A stretch of DNA of 64,000 bases, from contig OY820613.1 in the NCBI GenBank assembly GCA_963681975.1, forward strand, positions 3,038,001 through 3,102,000, in the 5' to 3' direction. The notes beneath the pieces are model-generated. The model made no database searches. It saw nothing but the letters and a program-made list of their open reading frames with translations, and was not told the origin of the DNA. The position numbers and the translations under genes were made by a program. The DNA is from JANELJ01 sp024511395 (lineage in GTDB: Bacteria; Pseudomonadota; Gammaproteobacteria; GRL18). Positions 8,634 to 17,873 of the stretch are shown piece by piece (position 1 is the first letter of the stretch; every line of letters starts with the position of its first letter).

Positions 8634-10131
8634 GTTCAACCTGAATAATACCGTTTTAAGCCTGACCTCAAGCCAGGTTTAAAGCAGCAGATTGCTCCGG
8701 TTTGATAAAACACCCCATCAAACCGGAAATAATTTTGAGCCACAAAAGCCGGAGCTTATTGAGGATCTTTCTTAAGTTATGACCAGCGGCTACCATAACC
8801 ACATTAATGGCATCACCGACTGCACCTTTCAGATAGCAGCGGTCTAAACGGCCATCGTTTTTCATATGACCAATTTCAGGCTCAATCGCACTGCGCCGTT
8901 TTAATGCCTTTTTAATACTTCGGGTAACGCCTCGTTTCTGACCTGAGATAAAAACTTTCGTGTCTTTTACTTCATGTCCACGATAACCCCGGTCAACAAA
9001 GCACTGTTCCGGTTGTACTGCTGTAAACTGTTTTATCTGCTCCAGTTGTGGTAACAAGGTATGTCCATCATAAGGATTTCCTGGACAACTTTGAGCCCCA
9101 ATAACAAAGCCTTCCTTGTTGGTCACAGCGATACTGGCTTTAACCCCAAATTCATAAGGCTTATGAGCTTTGCCTTTACTGACACACTCGACTTCCGGGG
9201 CGTGTAAACTGTAAAGCTTGTTCTTACTGTGCTGCTCCTGCTCTATCAGTTTCTGTGCCTGTTCCAGAACCACTTCAAACAGTGACTGAATATCAACAGA
9301 ATAATTGGGCAGTTGTCGTTCAATATCCCTTTTAACGCGACCTAAACGGGATTTCAGTTTATTATTCATTTTCTTCATGCGTTTAAACTGTTTTGCATGA
9401 GCATAACGACTGGCCATTAATACATATTGAGGTCCAATCCGATTATAATTCTGGCGCAGTTTAATACCGTGCTCTTTGGACAGTTTAACCAGGTTTTCTC
9501 TGGCTTTGTTCAGGAGCTTTGAATCGGTTGGAAAAGCGATGTTCTTTTCCTGTACGGTAGTATCTACCGTGACTTTCTTTAAACTGCCGGGCTTTATGGT
9601 TTTACTCTTTAGTCCGGCCTTAATGGTTTCAATCAGTAATTTTTCACTGCCTGACTTACCCAGCCGGTTACGCCATTTGGTCATGGTCGTAGGGTGTATA
9701 GGCATCTTATGCTGAAAGTATTCTTCTCCACAAAAACATTGCCAGTACGGATTTTCTGTCCAGCTTTTTACGACCTGTTCATCCGATAAATCATGCAGAT
9801 GTTTCAGGTAATGCAATCCTGCAATCAGGCGAGTGCGTATAGCAGGAGCGCCTTTAGTGGATATAAACAGGGCTCCCCATTCTTTATCAAGACTTTCCCA
9901 GTTTATGTGTTTTGATAACTTAATCAACTCATGATTTAAGTCCAGCATGTTTTCAAGACGCATCCTGAACAGGTCTTCCTGAGGTATTTTTGGCTGTTTC
10001 TTTGGCTTCATTTTGGTATGGAAATTTGCAAGGTAATAAGGCTTATTTTACCAAAAACCTGCAAATTTAACACCCATAATCAAGCAATATTTCTTTATAA
10101 ATCAATGCTATATGTTTTATTCAGGGTGGAC
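8634..10131 (-). mobile_element. IS5-type element, copy 2 (full length)
   Basis: 1498 bp with GTTCAACC/GTCCACCC-type ends. TATTTA flanks it at 8628-8633 and 10132-10137. The right hexamer is also the left duplication of copy 3, so the two elements sit head-to-tail with six bases between. Confidence 0.95.
8668..10011 (-). CDS. IS5-type (IS5/IS1182) transposase, intact, divergent copy
   Basis: 447 residues. An N-terminal DUF772-type domain (about 55-125, with AGLHYLKHLHDLSDEQVV and ENPYWQCFCGE) precedes a DDE_Tnp_1 catalytic domain. The likely triad is D150 (VTVDTT), D340 (VDRGYRG) and E377 (AIEPEIGHMK). The region between the first and second aspartate is long and Lys/Arg-rich. This copy differs from the others at several residues (DLNHELI, HINWESLDKEW, ECVSKGK), so it is a distinct lineage and not a tandem duplicate of its neighbour. 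Confidence 0.93.
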   Translation of the reverse strand: MKPKKQPKIPQEDLFRMRLENMLDLNHELIKLSKHINWESLDKEWGALFISTKGAPAIRTRLIAGLHYLKHLHDLSDEQVVKSWTENPYWQCFCGEEYFQHKMPIHPTTMTKWRNRLGKSGSEKLLIETIKAGLKSKTIKPGSLKKVTVDTTVQEKNIAFPTDSKLLNKARENLVKLSKEHGIKLRQNYNRIGPQYVLMASRYAHAKQFKRMKKMNNKLKSRLGRVKRDIERQLPNYSVDIQSLFEVVLEQAQKLIEQEQHSKNKLYSLHAPEVECVSKGKAHKPYEFGVKASIAVTNKEGFVIGAQSCPGNPYDGHTLLPQLEQIKQFTAVQPEQCFVDRGYRGHEVKDTKVFISGQKRGVTRSIKKALKRRSAIEPEIGHMKNDGRLDRCYLKGAVGDAINVVMVAAGHNLRKILNKLRLLWLKIISGLMGCFIKPEQSAALNLA

Positions 10132-10137
10132 TATTTA

Positions 10138-11635
10138 GTTCAACCTGAATAATACCGTTTTAAGCCTGACATCAAGCCAGGTTTAAAGCAGCTGATTGCC
10201 CCGGTTTGATAAAAGACCCCATCAAACCGGAAATAATTTTGAGCCACAAAAGCCGGAGCTTATTGAGGATCTTTCTTAAGTTATGTCCAGCGGCTACCAT
10301 AACCACATTAATGGCATCACCGACTGTGCCTTTGAGGTAGCAGCGATCTAAACGGCCATCGTTTTTCATATGACCGATTTCAGGCTCAATCGCACTGCGC
10401 CGTTTTAATGCCTTTTTAATACTTCGGGTAACGCCTCGCTTCTGACCTGAGATAAAAACTTTAGTGTCTTTTACTTCATGTCCACGATAACCCCGGTCAA
10501 CAAAGCACTGTTCCGGCTGTACGGCTGTAAACTGTTTTATTTGTTCCAGTTGTGGCAGCAAGGTATGTCCATCATAAGGATTGCCCGGACAACTTTGAGC
10601 GCCAATAACAAAGCCTTCCTTGTTAGTTACCGTGATACTGGCTTTAACTCCAAATTCATAAGGCTTATGAGCTTTGCCTTTACTGATACACTCGACTTCC
10701 GGTGCATGTAAACTGTAAAGCTTGTTTTTACTGTGCTGCTCCTGCTCAATCAGTTTCTGAGCCTGTTTTAGAGCTACTTCAAACAGAGACTGAATATCAA
10801 CAGAATAGTTGGGCAGTTGTCGTTCAATATCCCGTTTAACACGACCTAAACGGGATTTCAGTTTATTGTTCATTTTCTTCATGCGTTTAAACTGTTTTGC
10901 ATGAGCATAACGACTGGCCATTAGTACATATTGCGGCCCAACCCGATTATAGTTCTGACGCAGTTTAATACCGTGCTCTTTGGACAGTTTAACCAGGTTT
11001 TCTCTGGCTTTGTTCAGGAGCTTTGAATCGGTTGGAAAAGCGATGTTCTTTTCCTGTACGGTAGTATCTACCGTGACTTTCTTTAAACTGCCGGGCTTTA
11101 TGGTTTTACTCTTTAGTCCGGCTTTAATGGTTTCAATCAGTAATTTTTCACTGCCTGATTTACCCAGCCGGTTACGCCATTTGGTCATGGTCACAGGGTG
11201 TATAGGCATTTTATGCTGAAAGTATTCTTCACCACAGAAATACTGCCAGTACGGATTTTCTGTCCAGCCTTTTACTACCTGTTCATCCGATAAATCATGC
11301 AGGTGTTTCAGGTAATGCAATCCTGCAATCAATCGAGTGCGTATGGCAGGAGCACCTTTAGTGGATACAAACAGAGCGCCCCATTCTTTATCAGGACTTT
11401 CCCAATCTATGTGTTTTGATAACTTAATCAACTCATGGTTTATGTCCAGCATGTTTTCAAGGCGCATCCTGAACAGGTCTTCCTGAGGTATTTTTGGCTG
11501 TTTCTCTGGCTTCATTCTGGTCTGGAAATTTGCAAGGTAATAAGGCTTATTTTACCAAAAAACTGCAAATTTAACACCCACAAATCGCCAATATTTCTTT
11601 ATAAATCAACGCACTATGTTTTATTCAGGGCAGAC
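10138..11635 (-). mobile_element. IS5-type element, copy 3 (full length)
   Basis: 1498 bp, flanked by TATTTA at 10132-10137 and 11636-11641. It has the same orientation as copy 2 and lies six bases away. The right flank continues directly into the 3' end of IS66 tnpC. Confidence 0.95.
10172..11515 (-). CDS. IS5-type transposase, intact
   Basis: 447 residues with all three catalytic acidic residues (D150, D340, E377). It is close to the copies at 39915, 45348 and 53935. It starts MKPEKQPKIPQEDLF, about 120 bp inside the element end. It is probably able to transpose. Confidence 0.93.
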   Translation of the reverse strand: MKPEKQPKIPQEDLFRMRLENMLDINHELIKLSKHIDWESPDKEWGALFVSTKGAPAIRTRLIAGLHYLKHLHDLSDEQVVKGWTENPYWQYFCGEEYFQHKMPIHPVTMTKWRNRLGKSGSEKLLIETIKAGLKSKTIKPGSLKKVTVDTTVQEKNIAFPTDSKLLNKARENLVKLSKEHGIKLRQNYNRVGPQYVLMASRYAHAKQFKRMKKMNNKLKSRLGRVKRDIERQLPNYSVDIQSLFEVALKQAQKLIEQEQHSKNKLYSLHAPEVECISKGKAHKPYEFGVKASITVTNKEGFVIGAQSCPGNPYDGHTLLPQLEQIKQFTAVQPEQCFVDRGYRGHEVKDTKVFISGQKRGVTRSIKKALKRRSAIEPEIGHMKNDGRLDRCYLKGTVGDAINVVMVAAGHNLRKILNKLRLLWLKIISGLMGSFIKPGQSAALNLA

Positions 11636-11647
11636 TATTTACTTTTT

Positions 11648-13158
11648 CTAAACCGACGTTTTAAAATTCCATGGAAGCAACGCTTCAATTTTTTCAACGG
11701 TATCCGCATAGGGCAGTTCATTCAACACATGAACCAGATAAGCATAAGGTTCCAGGTGGTTTGCTTTAGCCGTTTCAATAAGGCTGTAATGGACACTGCT
11801 GGCATAAGCACCTTTAAGGGTGTCACTGAACAACCAGGCTTTTCTCCCGACAACAAAAGGGCGAATAGCATTTTCAGCCAGAACATTACTGATGTTTAAT
11901 CGCCCGTCTTCACAATAAACTACCAGTTTATCCCATTGGTTGTTCACATAGGTCAGTGCTTTACCTGTCAGACTGTCTTTGGGTACTTTGTCCAGGTTCC
12001 TGTCAATCCAGCCTCCTGGTTTTTCCAGAACGGGAATGCTTTCTTTCTGGCGCACCTTTAGCTTTTCATCAACACTGACCTCTTTTATGGTTTGCTCTAT
12101 CCGGTACAGTTTGTTGATTTGTGCCAGAGCCATATCCGCCTTACCGGGCTTTTGAGTTTTTTTATCCCTGGGTTGTGTACTTTGTGCTTCCCTGAACTTT
12201 CGGCGGGCATGCTCCCAACAGCCTGCAGAGGTGGCATTGTTTTTTATGCACACCGCATTATAGCCGCTATAGCCATCGGTTTGCAGGTAACCACTGAAGT
12301 CTTCCAGCAGGCGCAGGGACACCTTCTTTTTACGGGACGGGTCATATTCAAACAGAACACTGGTTTGCCCTGGCGGGCCGCCCCGGCTGACCCACATATA
12401 TTTATCAGAGGTCGCTTTCAATCCGGGTTCTTTTAATACTTTAAGTAGCGTTTCATCCATCTGGATAATATCACCGGATACTTGCTGCTCCCGCATCAGA
12501 TTAATTAACGGTTGAAGCTGATGCGCCAGTTTAATCACCCGGTTAGCCTGGGTGGCCCGACTGATATCACCGCCATAGCGGGATAATATGCCTTCCATTC
12601 GATAAAGCGGCAGACCATCGGCATATTTGGAAATAATGACATGGGCTATAAGGTTGATACTCCCCATTGAACGGACTAATGGGTGTTTGGGGAGTATTGC
12701 GGATTTAACAGACCGGCTGTCTTTATCTTCTGAATCAGCAAAAATCGCTTTTTCCTGAAAGTATTCCGGTATTTGAACTTTAGCGGGCACAATGTCCAGC
12801 TCTTCTCTTACTTTAGTGTAAAAGGTTTTAATGGCACCGGCTTTTTCTTCATCACTTAAGTTAATAAATACCGGGGTTCCGGGAATGTTTCTGGAAAAGG
12901 GTTTTCTGCCGGTTTTCTTCTTCTGGCAGACTCAACGGCCTCATCAATCGCTTCAGCTTCATCAAACAGATATTCCTGAGCATGACTTTGTTCACTGCCG
13001 GGGGCAAAGCGTTTATGACGTGCCAGGCGAAGGGCTTCTTCAGGTGTTTTTATGCGGCTTTCCTGCCGGGAAATAACCCGGGCATTCTGTTCAATAATAC
13101 CCAACAACTCGTCCTTATCAGCCTGTGAAACAGCGGATGAATCGGTGTTGTTTGTTAT
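11648..13158 (-). pseudogene. tnpC: IS66 transposase TnpC, frameshifted
   Basis: The DDE catalytic part (11648-12790) is clear: IIQMDETLLKVL, LQTDGYSGYNAV, CWEHARRKF and NVLAENAIRPFVVGRKAWLF. Upstream, the N-terminal region reads in another frame (12856-13107, NARVISRQESRIKTPEEALRL). Translating across 12915 shows one G missing in a RRRKPGRKPF-type stretch, so the reading frame is broken by a single base. The expected start codon at 13156-13158 is ATA where ATG would fit. The element therefore lacks its own functional TnpC. Confidence 0.85.
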
Positions 13159-13182
13159 GGTTTAAGCAGTATTTTACATGGC

Positions 13183-13578
13183 TTAATTATAGCATAAACA
13201 AGGCATTAGATGCTTAATATACGGTCTCATAATTAAGTTTTTATGGGGTTTCATGGTGCTGATATCATAACCACCCAGTAACCAGTTTATCTGCTGGCCG
13301 GTAATATTCATCAGGTCATTTTCCCCTTTTGGCCATTTGAATTTTTCTTCAGACAGGCTTTTGTAATACAGCACAAAGCCGGTATCATCCCGGAACAGAC
13401 ATTTGATTTTATTTCTCCGGCGATTGGTAAAGACATACAGATATCCGGTGAACGGGGTATGACCCGGCTCGCATTCTACAATCGCACTGAGCCCTAAAAA
13501 GCTTTTCCTGAAATCGACAGGTTTCAGGTATAACCAGACTTCTGGCAGGTTTAATGAGGGTCGTATGGCGCTGCTCAT
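13183..13578 (-). CDS. tnpB: IS66 accessory protein TnpB
   Basis: 131 residues of the IS66 Orf2 family: LPEVWLYLKPVDFRKSFLGL, then GYLYVFTNRRRNKIKCLF and DDTGFVLYYKSLSEEKFKWP. It is required for IS66 transposition in studied members, with unknown biochemistry. It overlaps the tnpA stop by 4 bp. It is complete. Confidence 0.92.
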   Translation of the reverse strand: MSSAIRPSLNLPEVWLYLKPVDFRKSFLGLSAIVECEPGHTPFTGYLYVFTNRRRNKIKCLFRDDTGFVLYYKSLSEEKFKWPKGENDLMNITGQQINWLLGGYDISTMKPHKNLIMRPYIKHLMPCLCYN

Positions 13579-13898
13579 TGTAGCAACTCCGTCAGTTGTT
13601 TGAGCAGACAGAGGTTTTCTGAGCTAATACCTTCAATGCGCAACCGGTTAGGGAGTTGCAGGGGAAGGGCTGAGTGGCTGCTTGAGTGGTTATCAGCCAT
13701 AGGTTTTAATTGAACAAAACCCAGCTCTTCAGGTGATGGCTCAGTGGGTTTTGTTAACTTTCGCTTCCAGTAATTAAAACGATGGATGGGCAGGGCATTC
13801 TTCTGGCAATATGCTCTTTGGGTTAAATCAGTGCTCTGCCATGACTTAATCTGCTCGGCCCAAAAGCTTTCCAGGTCGGAAATATTATCTAAGTTCAT
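13575..13898 (-). CDS. tnpA: IS66 protein TnpA
   Basis: 107 residues with an N-terminal helix-turn-helix-like segment (FWAEQIKSWQSTDLTQRAYC, then HRFNYWKRKL), typical of the IS66 TnpA family. The start follows GAGGAGCAGAG. The same sequence recurs at 37395, where it is truncated and fused to IS3 DNA. Confidence 0.9.
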   Translation of the reverse strand: MNLDNISDLESFWAEQIKSWQSTDLTQRAYCQKNALPIHRFNYWKRKLTKPTEPSPEELGFVQLKPMADNHSSSHSALPLQLPNRLRIEGISSENLCLLKQLTELLQ

Positions 13899-13982
13899 CT
13901 CTGCTCCTCATAATAAAGTGGTGACTTTATTATGAGGAGAAAGAATTTAACTCGGAATGACGTTGGTTCGTTAAGCGCTTAC

Positions 13983-14392
13983 CTCCTAGTGTGGTTATTG
14001 ATTAAAAAATCAATCCTTGAATATAAAAAGATGACTGGATTTTTATCACCGGAGTATCTGTCTGTCATGCTTCTTGATGAAGTTTCGGCAGCATGGACGC
14101 TGCCGAAAAGCCTCCATGGATGGATTCACGGCGTCTTCAGCAAGAAGCATGACAGACAGATACGGATTCTGCATATAAATCATGATTAAACCTAAATTAA
14201 TCAGTTGAACCTTTTAGAACTTTTTTTGCCCAATTGATTTAGATATTGAGTAATTGTTTTTCTAATTTGACGGTTTTTAAGTTAGAATTCCAACTCACTA
14301 CAAAACAGGCCTGTTATAGTTAATATGCAGGTTCCAGAACGACCTCTTAATGAGATTTTAATCATTAACCTGAATAATTGAGCTGCAAATTT
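13983..14392 (+). other. Displaced rlpA tail and dacA upstream region
   Basis: 13983-13990 is the right IS66 duplication. 13991-14005 then reads GTG GTT ATT GAT TAA, the natural end of rlpA before the insertion. ATTGATT-AAAA-AATCAAT at 13996-14013 forms a hairpin, plausibly the old rlpA terminator. The structured repeat at 14054-14163 follows, and then about 230 bp of AT-rich DNA before dacA in which a dacA promoter probably lies. I could not pick a promoter with confidence. Confidence 0.6.
14054..14163. repeat. Structured repeat (conserved 64-nt core inside a long perfect stem), copy 1
   Basis: The outer arms 14054-14076 and 14141-14163 are perfectly complementary over 23 bp. The core 14077-14140 contains the hairpin TTCGGCAGC/GCTGCCGAA and the palindrome TCCATGGA within TCCATGGATGGATTCACGG. 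The core recurs at 55321-55384 and 57304-57367, where the hairpin pair G-C is replaced by A-T on both sides and the outer stem has a different sequence. Confidence 0.8.
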
Positions 14393-15541
14393 ATGAAACG
14401 GATTCTTACTTACTTTTTTACCCTGTTACTGTGTTCCCTGTTTACCATTAATACTCTGCAGGCTGCCCCAAAAATTATTCCCAAGGCACCGGATATTGCA
14501 GCAAAGTCCTATATTCTAATGGACTACAACAGCGGCAAAGTTATTGCCCAGAAAAATCCCGATATGCCTGTGGCTCCAGCCAGTATTACCAAGGTTATGA
14601 CGACTTTTGTGGTTTTTTCCGAGCTGGAAGAAGGCAATATCAAACTGGACGACCTAGTTACCGTCAGCAAAAAAGCCTGGAAAACCCCCGGCTCCCGGAT
14701 GTTTATTAATGTTAACAGCAAGGTATCTGTAGAAGATCTGCTGCAGGGTATGATTATTCAATCCGGCAATGATGCCTCTGTGGCCCTGGCAGAACATATT
14801 GCCGGCAGTGAGGACACCTTTGCGGCTCTGATGAACCAGCATGCCCAGGAACTGGGGATGAAGAATACTAATTTTATCAACAGTACCGGTCTGCCTGACA
14901 AGGCCCATAAAACCACCGCCAGAGATCTGGCTATTCTGGCCCAGGCTTTAATAAAACGATTTCCTCAATACTACAAATGGTATTCCACCAAAGATTTCAT
15001 CTATAATAAAATCAAGCAGTCCAATCGCAATACCCTGTTATGGCGTGATAAAAGCGTGGACGGCGTGAAAACCGGTCATACGGAAGAAGCCGGTTATTGT
15101 TTGCTGGCTTCAGCCAAACGCAATAATATGCGTCTAATCTCCGTGGTACTGGGTACCAGCAGTGCCAATGCCCGGGCCCAGGAAACTCAGAAACAGCTTA
15201 ATTTCGGGTTCCGTTTTTATGAATCTCATATTATTTATCCTGCTCAGAAAACCCTCAAAAAAATCCGTATCTACAAGGGCAGTAAAGAACAACTGGCCGT
15301 TGGCGTAGCCAATGATATCGCCGTTACCATACCGCGCGGACAGTATAAAAATCTGAAACCGGCCATGACCATGAATACGCCTCTGGAAGCACCGGTCAGT
15401 AAAGGTCAGAAACTGGGTTCAGTTAAAATAACACTGGACGGGAAGGTACTGGCCAGTTCCCCATTGATTGCCCTGGAAGATATTCCCGAAGGCAGCCTCT
15501 GGCAACAGGCCAAAGACAGTGCCTTAATGATGCTGGAGTAA
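14393..15541 (+). CDS. dacA: D-alanyl-D-alanine carboxypeptidase (PBP5/6 type)
   Basis: 382 residues from ATG 14393 (an upstream in-frame TTG at 14378 is less likely). It has a Sec signal peptide, then the peptidase S11 domain with SITK (Ser64), SGN (124-126) and KTG (226-228), and then the PBP5 C-terminal beta domain ending in an amphipathic anchor (SLWQQAKDSALMMLE). It trims pentapeptides in the periplasm. It is the last wall gene of the operon and is followed by dat after 6 bp. Confidence 0.95.
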   Translation: MKRILTYFFTLLLCSLFTINTLQAAPKIIPKAPDIAAKSYILMDYNSGKVIAQKNPDMPVAPASITKVMTTFVVFSELEEGNIKLDDLVTVSKKAWKTPGSRMFINVNSKVSVEDLLQGMIIQSGNDASVALAEHIAGSEDTFAALMNQHAQELGMKNTNFINSTGLPDKAHKTTARDLAILAQALIKRFPQYYKWYSTKDFIYNKIKQSNRNTLLWRDKSVDGVKTGHTEEAGYCLLASAKRNNMRLISVVLGTSSANARAQETQKQLNFGFRFYESHIIYPAQKTLKKIRIYKGSKEQLAVGVANDIAVTIPRGQYKNLKPAMTMNTPLEAPVSKGQKLGSVKITLDGKVLASSPLIALEDIPEGSLWQQAKDSALMMLE

Positions 15542-15547
15542 GCTGCC

Positions 15548-16423
15548 TTGTCTGAACCCGTGGTTTATTTAAATGGCCGCTATGTGGCGCTTAGTGAGGC
15601 TCATATTTCCATACTGGATCGGGGGGTTATTTTTGGTGACGGTATTTATGAAGTTATTCCCGCCTATGGCGGCCATCCCTTTCGCCTGCAGCACCACCTG
15701 CAGCGACTGGCTAACAACCTGTCAGAAATTCGCATTAACAACCCGTTAACACCGGAGCAATGGCAGACAGCCATTGCTGCCGTTATTAAGCACAATCAGC
15801 TGGATGATCAGTCTATATATCTACAGGTTACCCGGGGGGTAGCCCCACGGGATCACCGTTTTCCTGAACAGTCACAGCCTACGGTGGTCATTATGACTTC
15901 TGAGCTGAAAACCGTTTCTGAGGAAAAAGTGAAGCAGGGTGTTAAGGCTGTTACACTGCCAGATAACCGCTGGCTGAACTGTCATATTAAGTCCATCTCT
16001 CTACTGCCTAATGTATTATTACGCCAACAGGCCCAGGATCAGGGGGCTGATGAAGCCATTCTGGTTCGGAACGGCCATGCCATTGAAGGTGCTGCCAGTA
16101 ATATTTTTATAGTTCAGCAGCAGTGTATTATTACCCCGCCCAAAAGCCCTATGTTATTACCGGGTGTCACCCGGGAGCTGGTCGTACAGATCGCTCGTAA
16201 TAAAAATATCTGCCTGAAGGAGCAGCCCATCAGCGAGTCCGAACTCCTGCAGGCCGATGAAATCTGGCTGACCAGTTCCACCAAAGAGGTTTTACCCGTC
16301 ACCCGGCTTAATGATAAAATCATTGGTCGAGGCCGCCCAGGCCCGCTCTGGCAGGAAATGTACCGCTCCTACCAGGACTATAAACAGCATCTGCGCAGCG
16401 GTCACCCCCTGCCGGATTCATAA
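15548..16423 (+). CDS. dat: D-amino-acid aminotransferase (class IV, PLP)
   Basis: 291 residues, fold-type IV aminotransferase. The PLP lysine is K148 in NCHIKSISLLPNV, followed by the phosphate-binding EGAASNIFIV block. It starts at TTG 15548, six bases after dacA. It most likely interconverts D-alanine/D-glutamate with keto acids, which suits its place between a D,D-carboxypeptidase and ybeD-lipB. Branched-chain aminotransferase or aminodeoxychorismate lyase are related alternatives; the position and the early LDRGVIFGDGIYE motif favour Dat. Confidence 0.85.
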   Translation: MSEPVVYLNGRYVALSEAHISILDRGVIFGDGIYEVIPAYGGHPFRLQHHLQRLANNLSEIRINNPLTPEQWQTAIAAVIKHNQLDDQSIYLQVTRGVAPRDHRFPEQSQPTVVIMTSELKTVSEEKVKQGVKAVTLPDNRWLNCHIKSISLLPNVLLRQQAQDQGADEAILVRNGHAIEGAASNIFIVQQQCIITPPKSPMLLPGVTRELVVQIARNKNICLKEQPISESELLQADEIWLTSSTKEVLPVTRLNDKIIGRGRPGPLWQEMYRSYQDYKQHLRSGHPLPDS

Positions 16424-16453
16424 ACTGATTATTGATCCATTACTGAGGTAACT

Positions 16454-16753
16454 ATGAGTGACAAGCCGCTGCAACCCGATGATGAAAGTATTGATAAGGA
16501 TCACCTGCTTCATTTCCCCTGTGAATTTTCACTTAAGGTAATGGGTGAAGATATTGATAATTATGCGGACTATGTCCTTACTGTCTGTCAGAAGCATGTG
16601 GATAATGTCGATCCGGCCAATGTCAAAACCCGGCCCAGCCGCAATGGCAAATACCTAGCGGTTACCGTAACCTTTACCGCCACCAGTCGTGAACAGCTGG
16701 ATAATCTGTATCATGAGCTTAATATTTATGAACATACCAAAATGGCTCTTTAA
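16454..16753 (+). CDS. ybeD: DUF493 family protein YbeD
   Basis: 99 residues: FPCEFSLKVMGEDIDNY near the start, then SRNGKYLAVTVTFTATSREQLDNLY. This is the DUF493/YbeD family, a small ACT-like fold regularly found between dacA and lipB. Its function is not settled. It is 30 bp after dat and 3 bp before lipB. Confidence 0.93.
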   Translation: MSDKPLQPDDESIDKDHLLHFPCEFSLKVMGEDIDNYADYVLTVCQKHVDNVDPANVKTRPSRNGKYLAVTVTFTATSREQLDNLYHELNIYEHTKMAL

Positions 16754-16756
16754 TCC

Positions 16757-17431
16757 TTGCCTGAACCACACACTTTAGAACCCGCTACTATAATAGTCCG
16801 CACCCTAGGACTGCAGGCTTATGAGCCTATCTGGCAGGCCATGCTGGATTTTACTGAGCAGCGCAATCCAGATACCCATGATGAAATCTGGCTGCTGGAA
16901 CATCATCCAATATTTACCTTGGGCCGTAACGGTAAAAAAGAACATATTCTGTCTACATCAGATATTCCAGTTATCCCTATTGACCGCGGCGGTCAGGTGA
17001 CCTATCACGGTCCCGGCCAGTTAATTGCTTATCTGCTAATTGATATTAAGCGCCAAGGGATGGGTGTACGCCACCTAGTCAGCCAGATTGAACAGAGCAT
17101 TATTGATACCCTAGCTGAATATGATCTACAGGCCAGTGCCCGCAGGGAGGCTCCCGGTGTTTATATAAACGAGGCCAAAATCGCAGCACTGGGTCTGCGC
17201 ATTAAAAAAGGCTGCAGTTTTCATGGCCTGAGTCTTAACCTGAATATGGATTTAAGCCCCTTTAAACAGATCAACCCCTGCGGTTATAAAAATCTTGAAG
17301 TCGTTCAGCTTTGTGACTATATTGAAAAGGTAAACCCTCAACTGTTGCAACAACAACTGACTTTCCACCTGGCCAGAAACCTCGGCCACAGCGCACCTGA
17401 AAAGACACTTGTCTGGAAAGAAGGACTCTGA
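16757..17431 (+). CDS. lipB: Octanoyl-[ACP]:protein octanoyltransferase LipB
   Basis: 224 residues starting at TTG 16757. It transfers octanoate from ACP to lipoyl domains. Visible motifs are the substrate pocket GGQVTYHGPGQLIAYLLIDI, the catalytic Lys141 in EAKIAALGLRIKKG, and the catalytic Cys175 in INPCGYKNLEVVQL. lipA, which usually follows, is not here; a decayed acetyltransferase gene takes its place. Confidence 0.95.
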   Translation: MPEPHTLEPATIIVRTLGLQAYEPIWQAMLDFTEQRNPDTHDEIWLLEHHPIFTLGRNGKKEHILSTSDIPVIPIDRGGQVTYHGPGQLIAYLLIDIKRQGMGVRHLVSQIEQSIIDTLAEYDLQASARREAPGVYINEAKIAALGLRIKKGCSFHGLSLNLNMDLSPFKQINPCGYKNLEVVQLCDYIEKVNPQLLQQQLTFHLARNLGHSAPEKTLVWKEGL

Positions 17432-17437
17432 AATTTT

Positions 17438-17805
17438 ATGGCTGAAAATATTATTGTAAGAAAGGCAAACCATGAAGATCTGGATGGCATACTGACTTTG
17501 CTTAACCGTCCTGAAGCCGATAACGTGCATGCTCTGCAGGGACATGATGCCAATACTATTTATCAGTCCATTCTTGAAGACAGTAATTATTTTCAGATTA
17601 TTGCCACTTCTGAACAGAACCTGATCGGCATGCTGACTCTGATCAGGAAACCGCTTTTGCCTTATTAAAATATGCTACCGATCTGGCAGAAGAATATGGT
17701 TGTTTCAAGACCATATTGCACTGCAACAATCCGCAGGAAGAAATCACCTCCGCCTGTAAAGAACTGGGCTTTAAAGGCGATAGTGGGTGTCTTGTTTTAA
17801 ATTAG
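17438..17805 (+). pseudogene. GNAT-family N-acetyltransferase remnant
   Basis: The start matches a GNAT domain (IIVRKANHEDLDGILTLLNR, then NYFQIIATSEQNLIGMLTL) and stops at 17668 after a frame change. From 17641 the other frame gives a GNAT-like end (ATDLAEEYGCFKTILHCNN, then CKELGFKGDSGC). The middle with the acetyl-CoA-binding loop is missing, so an internal deletion broke the gene. It sits 6 bp after lipB, apparently as the operon's last gene. Confidence 0.75.
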
Positions 17806-17832
17806 TTTTCATCCGTCTATTAGACGTTTAAC

Positions 17833-17855
17833 GTCCCCCTTTGAAAAAGGGGGAC
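17833..17855. terminator. Hairpin, probable terminator between convergent genes
   Basis: GTCCCCCTTT and AAAGGGGGAC form a 10-bp stem with a 3-nt loop. It lies between the lipB-side genes (plus strand) and the convergent minus-strand gene at 17874. The flanking T-run is weak. Confidence 0.5.
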
Positions 17856-17873
17856 TTAACCGCCGCAGCAAAA

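Larger units (their letters stand above)
8606..13982 (-). mobile_element. IS66-family element carrying two tandem IS5-type copies
   Basis: The left end starts GTAACCGCTCAATGAAC. The complement of the right end starts GTAAGCGCTTAACGAAC. Together they are the GTAAGCG-type IS66 termini. The perfect 8-bp duplication CTCCTAGT flanks it. After removing two IS5 copies and their duplicated hexamers it is about 2.37 kb, a normal IS66 size, with tnpA, tnpB and tnpC in order on the minus strand. It inserted into the last codons of rlpA, and later took in two IS5 copies at TATTTA 28 bp from its left end. Confidence 0.93.
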
